Positions 1-11,247 of a stretch of 64,000 bases of DNA are shown in pieces. The stretch is taken from NCBI RefSeq assembly GCF_051020765.1, contig NC_134943.1:7626001-7690000 (forward strand), given 5' to 3'. A program made the translations under genes and the position numbers. This stretch comes from Lasioglossum baleicum. Lineage: Eukaryota > Arthropoda > Insecta > Hymenoptera > Halictidae. Position 1 is the first letter of the stretch. Every line of letters starts with the position of its first letter. The notes under the pieces were generated by a model. The model searched no databases and had not been told where the DNA came from. It saw nothing but the letters and a program-made list of their open reading frames with translations.

Positions 1-1984
1 TATTGAACGTGTCGAACAGAAAACAGTTCCATGGGAATTCGAACGGCCCTGAAACTTTCCTGTCTGAATAATCGCGGGCTCATTCCACTGGCAGGAAGAA
101 CGGTTAGGTTCGATGGTGGGAAGAGGGCACGAACGCGTTCATCGGCGGAGAGGCTCCAATTATTTATCGAGCGGACCGCGACCGATTTTAATGGCCCATT
201 GCGGGACAAATCGAACGACCTGCACTTCGACCCACATTCTTTTTAACCTTGTTACTCCGACACCGGGGCTAACTACGGTAAAAGCGAATTGGAGGGCCGA
301 AAGTGCTCCCGAGGACTTCGTTAGGCTCCCAGGTATGCGGCGCCGGTGAATAAAATTTAACGAAACCCTCCAATGTTAGAAAAGAATTGGACTCCGCTTG
401 CGTTTCATTCTGATCTGTGTTAATTTCCACTGAAACTCGATCGTTGATTTGCGAATTTTATTCATTCGTCACAAAAAGTGGATAAAATCCAAATTGTAAA
501 AGATTTTCTTTTTCAATAAACGTCTATATCCTATTTTATTTTCGTGATGAATTCAGATTAGGAGTTTCGACTAAAACCTGATGGAAGATTAGGTGTGTAT
601 TTGAATAATCGAGGACCCGTCAAATTAATTTAAATGTCCATTGATCGCGGCATCGTCGAGCTTGCTCGAATGTAGTGTTAAACGATACGTGGCGTGTTCA
701 CGGCGATTTCACGGTATTCAGTCGAAGGCCGAATCGTTTCACTCGCCGCTGAACCTCTTAACTCCTCGCGACGTTTCTTTATCGACGGCACGCAGGATTT
801 AACTCGGTCGAATCATGACCAGCGAAACAACTCGTGCGTGTGATCGTTGATATAGAGGCTGGCTCGCTGCACGGAATACTTTGTTTCAATGCCCGGATGC
901 GCACGGAGACGAAAATATAAATGAAGGCGCGATAAATTAATTTATCTGCGCCAAGTATGAAAGAAAATGAAACGCTGAGAGACGAGAAACGAGACACCGG
1001 GAGGACTGAGACTGTTTTAAAATACAGCTCGCTGCGGACGACACTTAAATTATTTTTACTATCTTTTAAAAATGAATTCCGGCAGCTATTAATTAACGGG
1101 ACAGAAAGCACACGAAAAGGTACAGTTACTTTCTCATGAATGCATAAAATGTACAATCTAGTGATAAACTCTGCAGTACCAACGACTGAATTATATACTT
1201 GATTTGGTAAGCTCTTTTTGAAGGGATCGTTCAGCTGTCAACGCGTTAATCTCTCTATTCTATTTTACCGTAACATGAAATATCCATGTCACAGAGCATA
1301 ATCAATGCGTTATGGTTCAACGCTGCAACCAACCCCTACAGGGGAAAGTGCTCCACCCGATTCATAAATAATTCTTAGAACACCAGGTCCAAACACGTTA
1401 ATTAAGAACCGGAGACCGATAGAATCGATTAATGGAGAAGGAGCGGTCCAGCTGAAATATTTACGTAGGACTATCGGAGAGCTAATTCCCCGACGGATTC
1501 GTGTTGATTTTTACCGTGGAAAGTTGGTGTTCGCGTTAATCCTCGCGGGTCAAACCATACCGCACTGTCTTCGCCTTCGAACCGGAAGTTCTGCCGGACT
1601 TCCGTTGACCTCGCTCAAGCGTAAAACGTAAATGGCCTCCGTCCCGTTCTCACGGAGTTTACGTGCGAGCGGATTTTATATCAAGGTGTTCGACGAATTA
1701 ATTCTCTTTTCTCCGGGAATAAAACGGCTCGCGTGACTGCCGCTGTCAAAGAGTGTCGCGTTGCAGGATCCCGGCTGGTGTCGGGTAATCTCGTTGACGA
1801 AAAACACGCTCGGAACACCAATTTGAAAATCGCGACGCGCAATACAGACCGAATTCATTAGGGAACGCTACACTCTTGCGAAATGTGTCAGACCTTGGCC
1901 ATATACACCGCTCGGGAACCGAACGACAAAACTTTAGAACTTGCAAAAGAATTTCCTAGTGGTTTAATCATTTCGAACAGCGAC
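1..1984. other. Non-coding stretch, nothing recognised
   Basis: Short open frames on both strands lack domain signatures. No RNA gene or transposon end was found. Confidence 0.5.

Positions 1985-2014
<30 letters not shown>
1985..2014. repeat. (TAT)10 microsatellite
   Basis: An uninterrupted 30-nt ATT-type trinucleotide run. Confidence 0.95.
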
Positions 2015-2016
<2 letters not shown>

Positions 2017-2250
2017 TTATTATAAACGGACCGAAATCCTTTTACACAAATGTTTACGATAGGATAAAAAAAGAATTAACGTAAACTAAGTAACAACGAA
2101 AGGACCCCAAGTGTGTCCGATTTTGATTTTGATCATATTTTGTGAGACGATGGTATATGGACCCCTAATTATGTCTGCAAAACATTAGGTATAGTTACCC
2201 TAATAGTTTTAAAGATATAAACAATTAAACTTTCATACCTTATTGATATA

Positions 2251-2770
2251 CAGTCAAACCTGTTTTTGTGCGGTCTATTTTTATGCGGTATATGTATATC
2301 GAGATTCTGTTCGCCATATGTAAGTTCGCCGCGAGGTTAGGTCAATCTTAACGGTGTAACGACTACATGGTAACAAAAGATCAATCAACTATAATATCTT
2401 CAAGTGACGAAAGCGATTTCGAACCAGTTCATCACAAGAATATGCGCGTTTTGAACCAGGACGAGTGGTATTGAATTATGTATATTTTGAAAATTTCTCC
2501 ATGTTTAAAATGAGAAATTAAAATTTTTCAAAATGTTTCCATGTGTAATTTAATTATTTATTTTGTTTGGAAAGCACTTTCTCGTTATTTCGTAATGCTT
2601 TGACATATTTTCTAAGTGAGACCTTTTTTATGCGGTCCCTCTCCATCGCATAAAAAAAAATTCTCTTTAATATATTGTGAAAAATTATTTGTTACAGCTA
2701 TTTATGAAGTTTGTGGATATTTTTTTCTGCGTTTTTTTTCTGCGGTCCCTATCTACCGTTAAAAGTTTTA
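2251..2770. mobile_element. Tigger/pogo-like DNA transposon relic (tentative)
   Basis: After a TA at 2249-2250 comes CAGTCAAACCTGTTTTTGTG and TGCGGTC. Related blocks occur near 2614 (AGTGAGACC then TTTTTTATGCGGTCC) and near 2734 (CTGCGGTCC). CAGT...ACCT ends with TA duplications are typical of pogo/Tigger elements. No matching inverted right end was found, so limits and class are uncertain. Confidence 0.35.
2367..2474 (+). pseudogene. Possible transposase C-terminal remnant, 35 codons
   Basis: An ATG-to-stop frame with an acidic serine-rich stretch (SSSDESDFEP) ending QDEWY. Acidic Ser/Asp/Glu tails are common in Tigger-type transposases, and it lies inside the candidate relic. The match is by character only. 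Confidence 0.2.
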
Positions 2771-2786
2771 AGTTAGGCTGTTAAGG

Positions 2787-3221
2787 TTAGGTTAGGTAAC
2801 TTTCCAGCCATGCAAATAGATTACGCTTGCAGCCCAATGCTGAAAACTTCTCAATTAGAAGAGAATGATTTACAGTGTCAAAATGTTTATAAAAATCAGT
2901 AAATATTGTGTCAACCTGTAGATTGGCATAAGATGAGACATAGTTGCAATACACCGCTAGATTTGTGGTTGTTGATTGCTTATTTACGAAACCATGTTGC
3001 TGTTCACATATTGAGAGAGAGACAGTACTGTATAGCTTTTTTGTGACAATTTTTTCGAAGATCTTGGTCACAATACTAATAATGCTTATAGTTCTAAAAT
3101 TTTCAACATTTGATTTGTCGCCGTTCTTGAAAATGGGTGTAACCAAACTGTTGATTATTGTCACACATTCGGCACCAACGAAAGCCAGTCTGAATTCGAC
3201 AACACACAAGCCTCCTGCCAT
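2787..3221 (-). mobile_element. Jockey-type LINE reverse transcriptase fragment
   Basis: A 144-codon open stretch reads VTPIFKNGDKSNVENFRTIS, then KIFEKIVTKKLY, QQHGFVNKQSTTTNLAVY, IFTDFYKHFDTVNHSLLIEK and WLESYLT. This follows the fingers-to-palm region of jockey/CR1-like reverse transcriptases: the PISxLS block, QHGF-STTTNL, and motif A TDFSKAFD with its aspartate kept. Changes such as RTIS for RPIS and YKHFD for SKAFD show decay. The palm with the YADD motif, the endonuclease and ORF1 are absent. The upstream methionine is not a real start. Confidence 0.9.
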
Positions 3222-5329
3222 ATTTTCTGATTATTTCTTTTTGGAAACAGAGCTGGTAGTACATCGACAGTCCGAAAAAAAATAGATCCAGCTCAGTATT
3301 GCGATTTCGATAGCGTCGTATAGCGAAGGATCGGCCCATAACTTTTTATTCGAAATTTTATTCGGCCGGCTTTTACGAGAAATATGCTGTTTTATTGAGA
3401 ATCGTTTCTCTTCCGATAGAAACTGCGATCTGGACGATCTGTGTCCCCCCTTCCGACGACGATCGAGAGATCAGCGTGAAGTTTAACGCGCGTTTAAAGC
3501 CGGTGCTTGATGTTCGAATCATAAAGGACACCGACCGCCGGAGCAACAACCGCGTTTATTATTGGCAAATAAATTCTCGGGGACAGTGGAACCTCGGATT
3601 GGTGTCCGATGGTTAAGGGGATCGATTGAATTACGTTAGCTCGGACCACGATGGTCTCCACTTAAGGGCTCCAGAGCTATCCTTCAGCGATCTTGCGCGT
3701 ATTGACGTGCGGTTAATCAAAGCTTGCCGGTCGCCATTGTACCAGTAGACACCAGGATTACGTCGCGTTTCGATAATTGCTGTCTTAGGTTATATCGCTA
3801 CTAATTATCCTAATACCACGTTATATTGGCCGAGCGCTCGACGGGCCACTTCCGCCGGTGCATGACTAATAAGTCCGACAATTAACCGAGCCATGGTCCG
3901 GCGCCTGGGTTAACTGGATGACAGTGTCAGGAACTTATTACGGGGTCCAAGATTGTCTTCATCATGTGGAAGAATCAACGTAATTAATACTCTTCGAAAT
4001 ATTCTTTAATTCCTGAACATGAATTTTCGTGAATTATTTTCCTCCATGCTAGTTTATTTTGTGAATCGTCGCCGAACTCCCTTAGTGTGCTTAGGCAGAG
4101 TGAAATTTTTTTAATATATTGTGTAGATTGTTGATTTTTCCGCGATCTTAACACGTTCGCTGCCGAGCGACATTTTCAAAAACGATTCCACCACGCCAAC
4201 TAATTAATTGTAAAATAAAAATACAAAACATGTATTTGTGAGAAAGATATTGAATTTAGATCATTTTTAATTGCTTTATTAATTATACGAGTTATATCGT
4301 AGTCGGTTTTTCGGATAAAACGTTTTATGACAAACCTAAACACAAACTTCGACCTACGAGATAACTCGTTGTTGGCAGCGAACGTGTTAAGAAAGATTGA
4401 AAACAGCGCCTGATAATTGGTTGACCTATACTACTTGCAAACTGATTACAATAAATGTTTAGAGACGTATCGCGTAAAAGCCGGAAACTGCACACGAAGA
4501 TACGAGAACGAAAGAGAAGCTTTTTCGCGAAAAGATAGGGAGAGATCGGAATTAGTTTCCACCGATGGAATCCCAGCGATTTATCGAAGGGCTGGACAGC
4601 TTTGTCGTGTGTATTTGTACCGAGAAATGTAGCAGGACTGCGGGATCGACTGTTTCGAGCGTGCAGCGCCCTCGGTCGCGATCAAAAATCGTCGTGGCAA
4701 TGGTTCAAACGCGTTGTAAACCGAGTGCCGACGAATGGGAAAATATATGCGTCATTGACGGATCGATCGGTCCGGGTTGATCGTAATCTGTTTGCGAACG
4801 GTGTATATCGAATTACCGGTCCCCCGATCCGGTTACCGTTGCGCTTGTAATCGGCATAATGGCGAGTTTACGTCGATCAAGTATTGTTCGGGGGCATTGT
4901 TCGCCGTTGGTAACGCGATCCGGCCGATTCGCGCGGTCTTCGTTCCCCTGGTCTGATATTAACGTCGCCGTGCGCAAACGGGAGAACTCGCCGATGATGT
5001 TCGACCCTGTTACGCCCAGATGATTCCCGCTGAATGCACCTACTAATTTCACGATCGATCGGAACCGCGCAATCGGGTACGCCGATCGTCAACGGGGGGT
5101 TATTCGATCAATGGAAATATTATTCCGACACCCGTGAACCCTAGCCTCTATAATCTGAATTATTTATATTATTGTTTGCGTACATAGTTGTCCGCCGGAT
5201 ATTATCATTTAGATTTCGTAACAGTGAATTTGTGGCGATGCTGGAATTATAACACCTAAATTAATGACCCATGAATATAGGCTTCACTCTCTATTCTAAA
5301 TCAGGATGCAGCAACTGGAACAATCAAAT
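3222..5329. other. Non-coding stretch
   Basis: No gene was recognised. The first 100 bp may be further decayed LINE sequence. Open frames between 3.4 and 5.1 kb are short and featureless. Confidence 0.5.
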
Positions 5330-5676
5330 AAATATACATACGATTTATAAATCTTGAAAATCTGCAATTTTTACCATCTTTAAACGTTTCTAGCTCATTG
5401 CAACGTCGTCCGATTTTGACGAAATTTTCAGAATATGTTTAATTGACACAGATCTACAGAACGTATTTTTTAAATGTTCAATATAGGCCCACATAAAAAA
5501 GTTGAAAATTAAACTTTTAGTATTTTAGTATCAATTGCAATTTTTGAAAAAATTTCTTTTCACATCCTTTAGTAAACTAATTGCTCGAGCTTCCCAAAAA
5601 TGTTCAAATCTTGTAGTACAATATTAAAAAAGTTATCGTCTTCTTTAGAGCGGTCTTAAACTTTTGTCCGCTACTG
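5330..5676 (-). mobile_element. Terminal fragment of a Tc1-like transposon
   Basis: On the minus strand a TA (5677-5678) is followed by CAGTAGCGGACAAAAGTTTA and AT-rich sequence containing TCGGACGACGTTGCAATGAG, a style common at the ends of insect Tc1-like elements. The opposite terminus is not visible, so this is a one-ended relic. The inner limit is approximate. Confidence 0.5.
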
Positions 5677-8600
5677 TATATGTATGTACTCCTGTTTCTA
5701 TGTCCTCTCTACCCATCCACTTACAAAAGAAAATATTAACATCAGAATGTGCCTCGCCTCGGACCAATGAACTCTACAGCAAACATTTTCCATCGTTCAA
5801 CAGAAGACCATTTACCATTGATTTTTAGCAAGTTATATTTTTATGAGCCAAGCGAGAAGCTACGAAACGTTCTAGCTCGAGAAAAGTTGAAACCGAGGGG
5901 ACACACAGCGACCATAAATCCGTTTGGACACATCCGATTATTGGTACGCGAAACAGGCGATATTTGCGAGATGACGCGCCGACTCCTTACCAAGGATTTA
6001 TGAAGCAATACTAAGTCTGGCGCTGACCCAACCGGCCAACAAGTCCTCGACACGTCGAATAAACAAATGCGGAAGGAACGTGCGCCACCGGTGAATTCCG
6101 TTCCCCGCCGCGTCGAAACGAGTAATTTCCGCTGCGCCTGTCGTCCCTGGGATAATCTATGCGGCCTGCCTCGCGAGTTGCGGAGCCCTGCGCTATAAGC
6201 ACCTTCCTCCATTCTTTTATACCCCCTTGGACTTGGTCTATGTGATCGGAAAGGTAAATAATAGTCGTCTTAGACGTTGCTTGTTGGCGTGCTGGTGGAG
6301 ACGATGAATTCATCAGCCAAGAATTTCTTGGCGTTTGGAATCTCGTCTCTTGGAATGGGCCCAAAAGTCCTTTAAAAGGATCTCACTGTTTCCATTATCT
6401 TTTTCAGGACAGATCGCTCTTTTTTTCTTGCAGGACCTTCCATTCCTGAGAGATACACTAAATCCTCTATGAACGCAAAAGCTCGGGGAGGTTCGTTTGC
6501 AAAGTTCGCAGACGGGCACTATTTTTTTGAGCTTTAAAGACCGTGTCGAACGTAGAAAAGGACCAGCTCGTGTAAAGAGAGAGCGACTGCGACTCTCCGC
6601 GTCTCTTTCTTTCCCATACGCTGTCGTTCCTTGCGCCCGAAACGCTCATCATCAATTAAACCACTAGATACAGTTGAAATTATATCGTGATTGGTCTTAT
6701 TTTAATCAGAAAAATGCCACAAATATATTGGTGAAAGTTTCATAAAAAAATAAGTAATGATAAAAAAGATTTAATATTGGTGTTACATTGTGGGTATTCC
6801 GCGTCGCATTAGTAGTGGTTCACACCGATATACCCGAGCCGAAATCAGATTACCACAGTGGAGGGGGTATTGAGGTATTGATGAATTTATCGCAGTTTAA
6901 GGGCTCAAGAAAGTTCCAATTGATCAGGGATCCATGGTTGACCTTGCAAGGATTGTTGTGGCTCAATTATTTTTCGGAACACTTAAACAGCGCCCACCAT
7001 AGTCTGTGAGTCCAAGACACAGTCGAACAAATACGGAGAATTGTTTAACTGGATAAAAAATTACTCCTTTGGCTGCACCTGGATTTGTATCTAGATCCAC
7101 CTAGATCCACATAACCAGCTAATCGTTGAGCCAAGCGAACTTACGAGTGTATCTTCTAACTCTCTCTGTCATATCTTCAAGATTACATTACTTCAGGATT
7201 ATATTTTCGTTCTGACTGGCCTGCCAAGTTGTTTTAGATTAAATTACGAATATCCTAGACCATGATGGACCCCCTATACTCGTCTTAAAAAATGTCTACA
7301 AATCTTCTAAGCTCCATACATGCCGCAGGCAGAAGAACCACGCAATTCTCTCGCAAGAACCTCCACTGTTTCTTCAAACCAACTCCCAATTGGAGCCAAC
7401 AGAAGCGAACTTCTCGAGCGGAAAGCGGAACACAGAGGAACTTTTCTCTTCGGATTGGGACACTCGTGTCCCACACACTCGGCCAGATAATTGCAGCGGA
7501 ATAAAACGCAGCGAGAAACAGTCTTTAATCAGGAGGAAGTGGCGCGGCATTAGTGGCGGCTGTTTACCGTGGGCCAAGTTCCGGCGTTAATTAGACTTGA
7601 TTAAATTTGGGATCAGTGGATCTAATTTGTAAGAAAAATACGGCGCTCGGCCCTCTCTCGCCGGTGGGTTAATTAACTGACATAACGCAGCCGAGCGCCA
7701 AATTACACGCGTCCAGCCCCACGAGTCAGCTCGGAAAACGTTCACAGAAGGCTCGGGAAAGATTTCAATTTTTTAATTACCCACCTCTTGACTGGCTAGC
7801 TGGACGTGTGGCGTTAAAAGTCGCTCGAAACTGTTTCCCCACGATTTTAGGTATTCGCGCTTTGTTTCCCGCGTGGCTCGCGAATCTGAACAATGCGGGA
7901 GGGCGCGTACGCTTTTGGGAGTGGCTCCATCTTTCGCAGAAATCGTTCAGCTTAATTTTATCGCAGCCTGGCCGCGAAGAAGGGGGTCTCGACCCTCTAA
8001 AAGGGCCGGGCTAAATTAAAAGAAAGGATCCGAATGAGACCGCGGCCGCAGAAAGTAATCACTTTATCTGTGCCCGCCACTCCGGCACGCTCGCTAATCT
8101 CGAACCCCCGCTTTAAGGGTGAATTGTCTGCTCGAACCAACCCTCATCCCCACACCCCCGAACACCTCATTTCCATACACGCTTTTCGACCGTTCCCAGA
8201 CGTCTCGACCCTGCGACCCATGGACCCTGCAACGGGTGGCTGCATCTGATAAGACTGCAGCCATTATTTGCTCCAATAATGAGCATTTCGTCAGGAGCAG
8301 CTCTGAAATTCCAGTTCAAAGAGGATTGAGGACGAATGAAAAATCTGGACGTAGTCGTGCCATTTAGATTAAACCGTTTAGATCCAACGTACTTATAAAG
8401 AATATTTGGACTCTCTCTTGCTGAAAAGGCGACTGTACGGGGGGATGAATTTTTAGTTGGATCACGATCCGCCGGCAGCAGAATGAATCAGCTCGGACGG
8501 GGAAGTTTCGAATAAATTTTCGATCGGGCGCGCCTTCGCCTATTCATCGTGGGCTAAACTAGGCCCGGCGTGTCGCTATTACGTGTTCGGTGGCCTCCCC

Positions 8601-10752
8601 TCTAACATGTGCGTCGCCACTAACCCCGGGGATAATAATGTTAGAGGCACGCCGGGGATCACCGTTAAAATTTCAAGCATTATAACCGGTTTATCGATCG
8701 TTACCGTCGCGGCGCGGCGCGCGGCGTGCCGTTCGCGAAATTTACTGGAAATTTATCCCGTCGCGTATCGAAGTCACGTAATATTTGCTTAGAATACGCT
8801 TCCCCAAGTATCGACGCATTCGCCGAGCCAATCCGCCGTCCAATATTGCCCAATTAAACTTTCAGATCGTCGATTTTACCGGCATAAAAGCAAATTGCTC
8901 GGGGAAATATGACGGCGAGCTGCTCGAAAGTTTAAAGGCCGATCGCGATACCGGCTACGAATATTATTCGACAACAATACAAACCGAATGCCGTTTTGTA
9001 CTTCGCTGCCGTGAACACTCTCGGCTCGTTCGACTACCATTTCCGATCATTAGCCCGCCGATTTTTGCGCGAATTTAAGCTCCTCGCGAGTCGGAACCGC
9101 GGAAAAATTTTAAATTGAGAACGAAGATTTGCTAAAAGTTGTCCACAAAATTAAGAGAGTTTAATTGACGAAACCAAAACTGGAAAGACAAAATATGCTT
9201 CCTTCCTCTACAAACACGTTAAATAAGGAAATTTTCTTAGCATCGTTCAGCATTCAGAAATCTTCGTAACAGTTCAAGGAAAATTTTCTCGCGGACAAAT
9301 AGAATTTCAAAAGTTTCCCGGCATTTCAAGAATCAACTTCCACGAGACCAATGAGGAAGAATTTCTTCGTGGATCCGCGAATGAAATTTGCAAAAACACT
9401 TTCCTCCATTGGAAAGTGAAAATATACTACGGAACAAAGAATCCCGTAACGTGATCTGGCGAAACTGTCAACGTCACTTACAGAGACTTCCTTTCTGTTC
9501 GAAAAAAAAACCAAAAGAGGAACAAAGGTCTCCTCATTTATCTCGCGGCCCGTTGATCGCCGATTCCGTTCATCCGGCGGCGAAACAAAACACCCGTTCT
9601 CGCCCGACAAATCGACACACAAGGAATTCCAATTACTTTTTAAACGGGGCAGCGGCATCGTTCCATAAAATCCTAAATTGCTGATTCACGATGCTCCACG
9701 ATCGGATCCTGTTTCGATAGCTGCTAGCCAAGCCGGGTTCGGTTGGCTTTACGAGCGCCCCGTACAAAGAATGGATCAATAGGTAACACGCAATCGCGAC
9801 CGGAAGGAACGAACTAAGAATTACGGTGGAAGAGGGAGAGAGAGACCTGCAGCCGGTGTGTTATGAATGGGCCCGGGCTACCGACTTTCCGGAAACATAA
9901 AGAAATTTTTCCGATACTCGTAGGAACTGGCCGGAGCCGCCCTGAATCAGCCCGGGGCTAATTCGTATGTGAAATTAGAGCCCCGCGCTGTTGCACCTCA
10001 TTTTTCACCGAACTTCCTAATCCCTTCACTGAAAATTACCACCCACTGTGATCAACTGTTTGTTCCATTCAATTTTATACCTTCTATTGTGTCTGGGAAC
10101 TCTGAGCAGATTGGATGTACAGTTTAATTTTTCGTCTTGGACAATTTGTATTCTGCATACAAATCCGCAGTCTACTTATGGTAGAGCAAGCCTCTTCACT
10201 AATCAGAGTGTTTTTTTTTTCTAAGTGAAACTTCTTTGCTGAGGGGGCTACAATTTTCTAGCGTTACGGAAGTGACGAAATTTCGCGAATAACCTCGAAT
10301 AGTTTGACAAATAACATTTTCATAATTAATTTAACTTTAAAGACTTCATTGGTGAACTTTTAAGATTGTAGAATGTAAAATGAAGCCTTGGCTACATTCC
10401 CATTCCAGTTTTATGCAGGTTTGATGCTTAAATTGTTAGTTATTAACAAATTTTGGAGAAGTGGTATGATATGTATGTCTGTCCTTGTCGCACAGTTCGA
10501 CCCTCCTTGTCTTACGCATTATGGGAATTTCCGAAACAATCAGCCCGCGCAACAATTGTTAATAACTAATTAACCAGAGTTAATTTGTGAACATTTGCAA
10601 TTGGATAACATAGAATGAACCTCCAGCTACTTTCACATGCAGTTTCTCATCGGATTTTGCTCCGACTGACAGATTTATATACAATTATCCAAACCCTTGT
10701 TCTAAACTAGCCTGAAAAATTTTGACATATGTCAGGTAAGTAAAGAAACATA
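5677..10752. other. Non-coding stretch
   Basis: No gene was recognised. It contains a perfect 10-bp inverted repeat CCTCTAACAT/ATGTTAGAGG around 8599-8647, 14-bp inverted repeats TTAGTTATTAACAA at 10436-10449 and 10556-10569, and a MITE-end motif on the minus strand at 10154-10174. Open frames are short. Confidence 0.5.
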
Positions 10753-10770
10753 CGCGTGGAAAACCACGCG
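10753..10770. repeat. GC-rich hairpin CGCGTGG-AAAA-CCACGCG
   Basis: A perfect 7-bp stem with an AAAA loop, 30 bp before the inverted duplication and followed by CTAG at 10796-10799. Helitron/Helentron ends carry GC hairpins, usually closer to a CTRR end, so the link is only suggestive. Confidence 0.4.
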
Positions 10771-10799
10771 CGGCAGAAGTGAAACTCCTTGTAGTCTAG

Positions 10800-11247
10800 T
10801 AATGTTTAGAAGTAAATTAATATTGGAAATGGTAAATAATCCTAATGAAGCGACGACAAGATCAGGAACAACTCTCGATGCAGTATTTGCAAGATATTTA
10901 GACAAAATTGAATCAAGAATATTTATATCATATTTTAGCTATCACAAACCAATTGTTTCAATGATAGAATCATAGAAAATCATAGAAAAAATAATGAACG
11001 ATCAAAATTTGCGACGCACAGAAGGAGAGCGTATAGGAAATGCTATATGAACTATGTGTCTTTCTTTCCCATACGCTCTCCTCCTTTGCGTCGCAAATTT
11101 TGATCGTTCATTATTTTTTCTATGATTTTCTATGATTCTATCATTGAAACAATTGGCTTGCGATAGCTAAAATATGATATAAATATTCTTGATTCAATTT
11201 TGTCTAAATGTCTTGCAAATACTGCATCGATTTACTTCTAAACATTA
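10800..11247. repeat. Large inverted duplication (hairpin), arms 241 and 183 bp
   Basis: The left arm 10800-11040 and the right arm 11065-11247 are inverted copies separated by a 24-bp loop. They are nearly identical (a handful of substitutions). The right arm lacks a 59-bp segment present in the left arm, after AAGTAAA and before TCGATGCAG. An RNA read through it would form a long duplex. Confidence 0.95.
10802..10975 (+). pseudogene. Endonuclease (EEP-type) C-terminal fragment of a retroelement or Helentron
   Basis: The left arm reads 57 residues, including TTRSGTTLDAVFARYL and ISYFSYHKPIVS, then a stop. The pattern of TTLD followed by a SYHKPI block matches the end of exonuclease-endonuclease-phosphatase domains, where the His of the S-D/Y-H motif is catalytic. 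Such domains occur in LINEs and at the C-terminus of Helentron proteins. The inverted copy in the right arm is frameshifted by the 59-bp deletion. This is a relic, not a functional gene. Confidence 0.6.

Noticed and set aside
2786..2800. Short TTAGG-like run (AAGGTTAGGTTAGGTAAC)
   Set aside because: It resembles the insect telomere repeat, but two to three units inside the chromosome-like context of a LINE fragment are not evidence of a telomere.
10436..10569. 14-bp inverted repeats TTAGTTATTAACAA suggesting a 134-bp MITE
   Set aside because: The motif is AT-rich and itself partly palindromic, and no target duplication is visible; insufficient to call an element.
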